DNA of 26,888 nt from OLB6 sp964467455 (GTDB taxonomy: Bacteria; Bacteroidota; Ignavibacteria; Kapaibacteriales; Kapaibacteriaceae). The notes under the pieces were generated by a model. That model did not search any database. It saw only the letters and a program-made list of their open reading frames with translations, and was not told where the DNA came from. The first letter of the stretch is position 1, and each line of letters opens with the position of its first letter. The stretch spans positions 1 to 26,888 of the forward strand of contig CAYXQJ010000043.1 of assembly GCA_964467455.1 (NCBI GenBank). The letters run 5' to 3'. Positions 24,048-26,888 of the stretch are shown piece by piece. A program made the position numbers and the translations under genes.

Positions 24048-26179
24048 TATTCCTCCTCGTGTTGATGTTGCACGTATTCATCATGCAACTTGGATTGAAT
24101 GGTATGTGGTACTTGAGCGTATTCAGCGAATTCAGCACTGTAGTTGGCTCTGCCGGCCGTGATCGATCGCAGGACCGTTGCATACTTATCCAATTCGGAA
24201 AGGGGCATGCGGCAGCGCACGATCTGATAATGACCGTCGGTATCGATGCCGATGATCTCGCCGCGACGGATCGGTAGATCGCTCATGATCTCGCCGACCT
24301 GTTCTTCCGGAACGATGATCTCGACATTGTAGATCGGCTCGAGTAATTGCGGATCGGCTTGAATGAAGGCATTCTTGAAGGCCATCCGTCCGGCAGTTTT
24401 GAACGCTGCTTCGTTGGAGTCCACGGGGTGCATCTTGCCATCAAAGACGCTAACGCGGACGTCGCGGACGTAGGATCCGGTGACCGGACCTTCCGTCATT
24501 TTTTCCATGACGCCTTTGAGGATCGCCGGCAAGAATCGTTGGTCGATCACGCCGCCGACGATACAATTGACGAAGACCAGCTTGCCGCCCCAGGGGAGTT
24601 CGTGTTCTTCCGTGCCGCGGACGGTCAGTCCACTCGGAGCCGGCATGCCGTCGTGGTACGGCTCGACGCGCATGTGTACTTCGGCGAATTGTCCGGCGCC
24701 GCCGGATTGTTTTTTATGTCGGTAGTCGGTGTTGACCATCTTTCGAATGGTCTCGCGATACGGCACCTTGGCCGGTTCGAAGTGGACATCGAGTTTATAC
24801 CGATGCTCCAGTCGGTGCTTGGCTGTCTGCAGGTGCATCTCACCCTGGGCATGCAGGATCAACTGCTTGAGTTCTTGTGAGTGCTCCATCACCAACGTCG
24901 GATCTTCTTCGTGCAGATGGTTCAACGCAAGTCCGAGTTTGTCTTCGTCGCCCTTGCGGTTCGACACGATCGATGTGCGCACCTTCGGTGCCGGGAAGAC
25001 GATGTTCGGCAGCACAAGGTTGAAGCCCTTGTCGTGCAGCGTGTTGTTGACGTGCGTGTTCTTGAGCTTGACCACGGCGCCGATATCACCGGCGGCGAGT
25101 TCGGTCACTTCAGCACGCTTCTTGCCGTTGACGGTGAACAATTGTCCGAGGCGTTCTGTCACGCCCGTTTGTTCGTTGACGAGATCCATGCCGTGACGGA
25201 CCGTGCCGGAATAGACGCGGAAGAACGACATGTCGCCAACGTTCGGTTCGGAGAGCGACTTGAAGACGAAGATGCAGGTCTTGCCGTTCGGGTCGGCGTT
25301 GAGTTGGTCGCCGCCGGCAGTTGTGATCGGCGGCATCTCGACAGGTGCGGGGATCACGACGTCGATGAACGTCATCAATCGGCCAGTGCCCATGTCATTC
25401 TTTGCCGACGTGCAGAACACGGGAAAGATCTGGCGTTTGATCAACGTCGTGGTCAGACCATGGCGCATCTCTTCTTCGTCCAGTTCACCGCGCTCGAGGT
25501 AATGATCCATCAGTGCTTCATCGTTCTCGGCAACGATCTCGATGAGTTCATTGTGAAGTTGTTTGGCGCGTTCGATCTCGGAGTCGGGGATCGGTGTCTT
25601 CTCGGGCTTACCGCCGCCGGCTGGGAACACATAGGCCGTCATCTTCAACACATCGATGATCGTGTTGAAGCCGCTGCCTTCGTTGAGCGGATATTGCACG
25701 ACGGTGACCTCGCGTCCGAACCGGTCTTTGGCTTGATCGACCGTCCGCCAGAAGTTGCTCTGATCGTGGTCCACCTTGTTGATCGTGAAGATGATCGGTG
25801 TCTGGAATTCTCTTGTGTACTTCCAGATCGTTTCCGTGCCGACCTCGACGCCGTTGGCGGCGTTGAGGACCATGATGCCGGTGTCCACAACACGCAGAGC
25901 GCTGATGACTTCGCCGACGTAGTCGACATATCCCGGCGTATCGATGATGTTGATCTTGTAGTCGCGCCACTCTGCAAAGGCCAGGGTGCCGAAGACCGAT
26001 GATTGGCGCTCGTGTTCGATCTCGTGGAAGTCGGTGACGGTGCTGAGATCTTCCACGCTGCCACGACGACTGATCTCGCCCGACTCAAACAGCATGGCTT
26101 CTGTCAGGGTTGTCTTTCCTGAGCCGGCATGTCCAAGCAGGGCGATATTCCGAATATGGTGGGCATCATAGTTTTTCAT
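24047..26179 (-). CDS. EF-G paralogue (EF-G2-like), switch II histidine replaced
   Basis: A 710-residue translational GTPase of the EF-G family. The frame extends upstream to 26344, but MKNYDAHHIRNIALLGHAGSGKTTL at 26179, with AAGGGG before it, is the family start. G motifs: P-loop GHAGSGKT (16-23, canonical EF-G is GHVDHGKT), DTPGYVD (80-86) and NKVD (134-137). Tyr84 stands where EF-G has the histidine needed for GTP hydrolysis, and the switch I stretch ERQSSV replaces ERGITI. Domains II to V follow, with the domain IV-like GGVIDQRFLPAILKGVMEKM and the domain V-like EPIYNVEIIVPEEQVGEIMSDLPIRRGEI. It matches the second EF-G found in many Bacteroidota rather than the housekeeping fusA, and it is not near rpsL/rpsG. 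The C-terminal tail (VQHQHEEE) is acidic. Confidence 0.9.
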   Translation of the reverse strand: MKNYDAHHIRNIALLGHAGSGKTTLTEAMLFESGEISRRGSVEDLSTVTDFHEIEHERQSSVFGTLAFAEWRDYKINIIDTPGYVDYVGEVISALRVVDTGIMVLNAANGVEVGTETIWKYTREFQTPIIFTINKVDHDQSNFWRTVDQAKDRFGREVTVVQYPLNEGSGFNTIIDVLKMTAYVFPAGGGKPEKTPIPDSEIERAKQLHNELIEIVAENDEALMDHYLERGELDEEEMRHGLTTTLIKRQIFPVFCTSAKNDMGTGRLMTFIDVVIPAPVEMPPITTAGGDQLNADPNGKTCIFVFKSLSEPNVGDMSFFRVYSGTVRHGMDLVNEQTGVTERLGQLFTVNGKKRAEVTELAAGDIGAVVKLKNTHVNNTLHDKGFNLVLPNIVFPAPKVRTSIVSNRKGDEDKLGLALNHLHEEDPTLVMEHSQELKQLILHAQGEMHLQTAKHRLEHRYKLDVHFEPAKVPYRETIRKMVNTDYRHKKQSGGAGQFAEVHMRVEPYHDGMPAPSGLTVRGTEEHELPWGGKLVFVNCIVGGVIDQRFLPAILKGVMEKMTEGPVTGSYVRDVRVSVFDGKMHPVDSNEAAFKTAGRMAFKNAFIQADPQLLEPIYNVEIIVPEEQVGEIMSDLPIRRGEIIGIDTDGHYQIVRCRMPLSELDKYATVLRSITAGRANYSAEFAEYAQVPHTIQSKLHDEYVQHQHEEE

Positions 26180-26255
26180 CACGGTTCCCCTTGAAGTGTG
26201 TTGCGTTATTGACGGTGAACATAGGGAAAAACAGATACCGTTATCCTGATTTAAG

Positions 26256-26888
26256 TCATATCGATGTGATCGAAAATTCCACTCGACGATTTTGCCGCCG
26301 GGCCGCGTCCGTTGTTCCTTTTGCGACGGGTTTGGTCTTGCCATGGCCCTTTGACGTGAGACGCTCCGGGGCGATGCCGGACTTGACCAGGTAGGCCATT
26401 ACGGAGGCCGCCCGGTCGGTGCTGAGCTTGTTGTTGTGGGCATCCGTGCCGCGGTCGTCCGTATGGCCGTCGATCGTGATCGTAATGGTCGACCGTGTGC
26501 GTAGGAGGGCGATCAGTCGGTCCAGCTCGGCCGTACTCTCCGGACGCAGTTCGGACTTGTCGGTATCAAAAAAGAGATTGTTCAGGCGGATCGTACTGCC
26601 GACCTCGATCGGCTCCAGGTAGAGATCTCGTTCCACCACCTGATACTGCTTCAGGTCGAGCAATTCGATGTTGTCGGAGACGGGGAAAAAGCCATCGAGA
26701 CTGGCATAGAAGCCATAGGAGCGTCCGCCGGTCAACACAACACTGTAGCGTCCTTCTTTCGGTTCGCTCACGGCCGTGCCGATGTTCTTGTTCGTGGCAA
26801 GGTCGTCGTAGCGGATCTCCACGCCGAGCGGCTGCTTGGTCTTGGCATGCAACACCCGCCCCTTAACAATGACCACGGGATCGGGGAG
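26256..26888 (-). CDS. OmpA-domain protein with carboxypeptidase-regulatory-like domain, 5' end cut by window
   Basis: The frame stays open to the window edge, so the N-terminus is missing; the GTG at 26876 is probably internal. The visible part has two domains. First is a small beta-sandwich domain (VVIVKGRVLHAKTKQPLGVEIRYDDL ... GRYSVVLTGGRSYGFYASLDGFFP), typical of carboxypeptidase-regulatory-like domains. Then comes an OmpA C-terminal peptidoglycan-binding domain with NLFFDTDKSELRPES, TITIDGHTDDRGTDAHNNKLSTDRAASVMAYL and GHGKTKPVA, ending QNRRVEFSI. This order is that of PorE of the type IX system and of many Bacteroidota OmpA proteins with upstream PD40 or TPR repeats. Which of these it is depends on the missing part. 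Confidence 0.88.
   Translation of the reverse strand, partial: LPDPVVIVKGRVLHAKTKQPLGVEIRYDDLATNKNIGTAVSEPKEGRYSVVLTGGRSYGFYASLDGFFPVSDNIELLDLKQYQVVERDLYLEPIEVGSTIRLNNLFFDTDKSELRPESTAELDRLIALLRTRSTITITIDGHTDDRGTDAHNNKLSTDRAASVMAYLVKSGIAPERLTSKGHGKTKPVAKGTTDAARRQNRRVEFSITSI

Noticed and set aside
24881..26002. A 373-codon open frame on the plus strand inside the EF-G paralogue
   Set aside because: It is antisense to a well-supported gene, its composition reflects the complement of EF-G codons, and it shows no recognisable domain.
26180..26344. N-terminal extension of the EF-G paralogue
   Set aside because: The 55 extra residues overlap the end of the OmpA-domain gene and match no EF-G sequence; the start at 26179 fits the family and has a ribosome binding site.

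Overview
The window carries an aerobic respiratory gene cluster next to core metabolic and type IX secretion genes. It reads as a chromosomal segment from the Bacteroidota/Chlorobi side of the FCB group. I infer this from the alternative complex III (act) genes, a PorU/PorV pair, a C-terminal NYPNPF sorting-type domain, and promoter elements matching the Bacteroidota -7 consensus TAnnTTTG (upstream of tRNA-Gly and of lpd). A Kapabacteria/Ignavibacteria-like aerobe is my best guess for the lineage, but the window has no rRNA or other marker to fix it.

Layout. 1-11659 (+): a tightly packed block of ctaA (5' end cut off), ctaB, cytochrome oxidase subunits III and IV, a SCO lipoprotein, a DUF420 membrane protein, a 71-residue CPNCK membrane protein, and then actA-actB-actC-actD-actE-actF. 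Many neighbours overlap by ATGA or longer. Together these make heme A, deliver copper, supply small oxidase subunits and build the quinol:electron-acceptor oxidoreductase that feeds the oxidase; subunits I and II must lie outside the window. A heptad repeat tract and a bidirectional terminator close the block. 11779-12195 (-): an unidentified four-helix membrane protein. 12353-14405 (+): lpd and lipB, both in lipoate metabolism. 14624-14696: tRNA-Gly(GCC) with a clear promoter and terminator. 14887-19844 (+): porU and porV. 19869-20486 (-): a DedA protein. 20526-22795 (+): delta-1-pyrroline-5-carboxylate dehydrogenase and an unknown exported protein. 22792-26888 (-): an OmpA-domain protein (cut by the window end), an EF-G paralogue lacking the catalytic switch II histidine, a two-domain VOC protein and a small exported protein.

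The most unusual thing I found is a dispersed family of tandem heptanucleotides at seven places (228-311, 2732-2766, 3756-3776, 11663-11725, 12211-12252, 14475-14502, 22077-22111). Different heptamer types are joined in perfect 7-base phase. The main units contain no stop codon in any of the six frames. Three of the seven tracts sit in the 5' end of genes for exported or membrane-anchored proteins and encode part of the signal peptide or anchor. A fourth adds 28 codons to a loop of CtaA. This looks like a repeat family that can land in genes and be turned into protein sequence. No CRISPR array, insertion sequence or prophage gene was seen.
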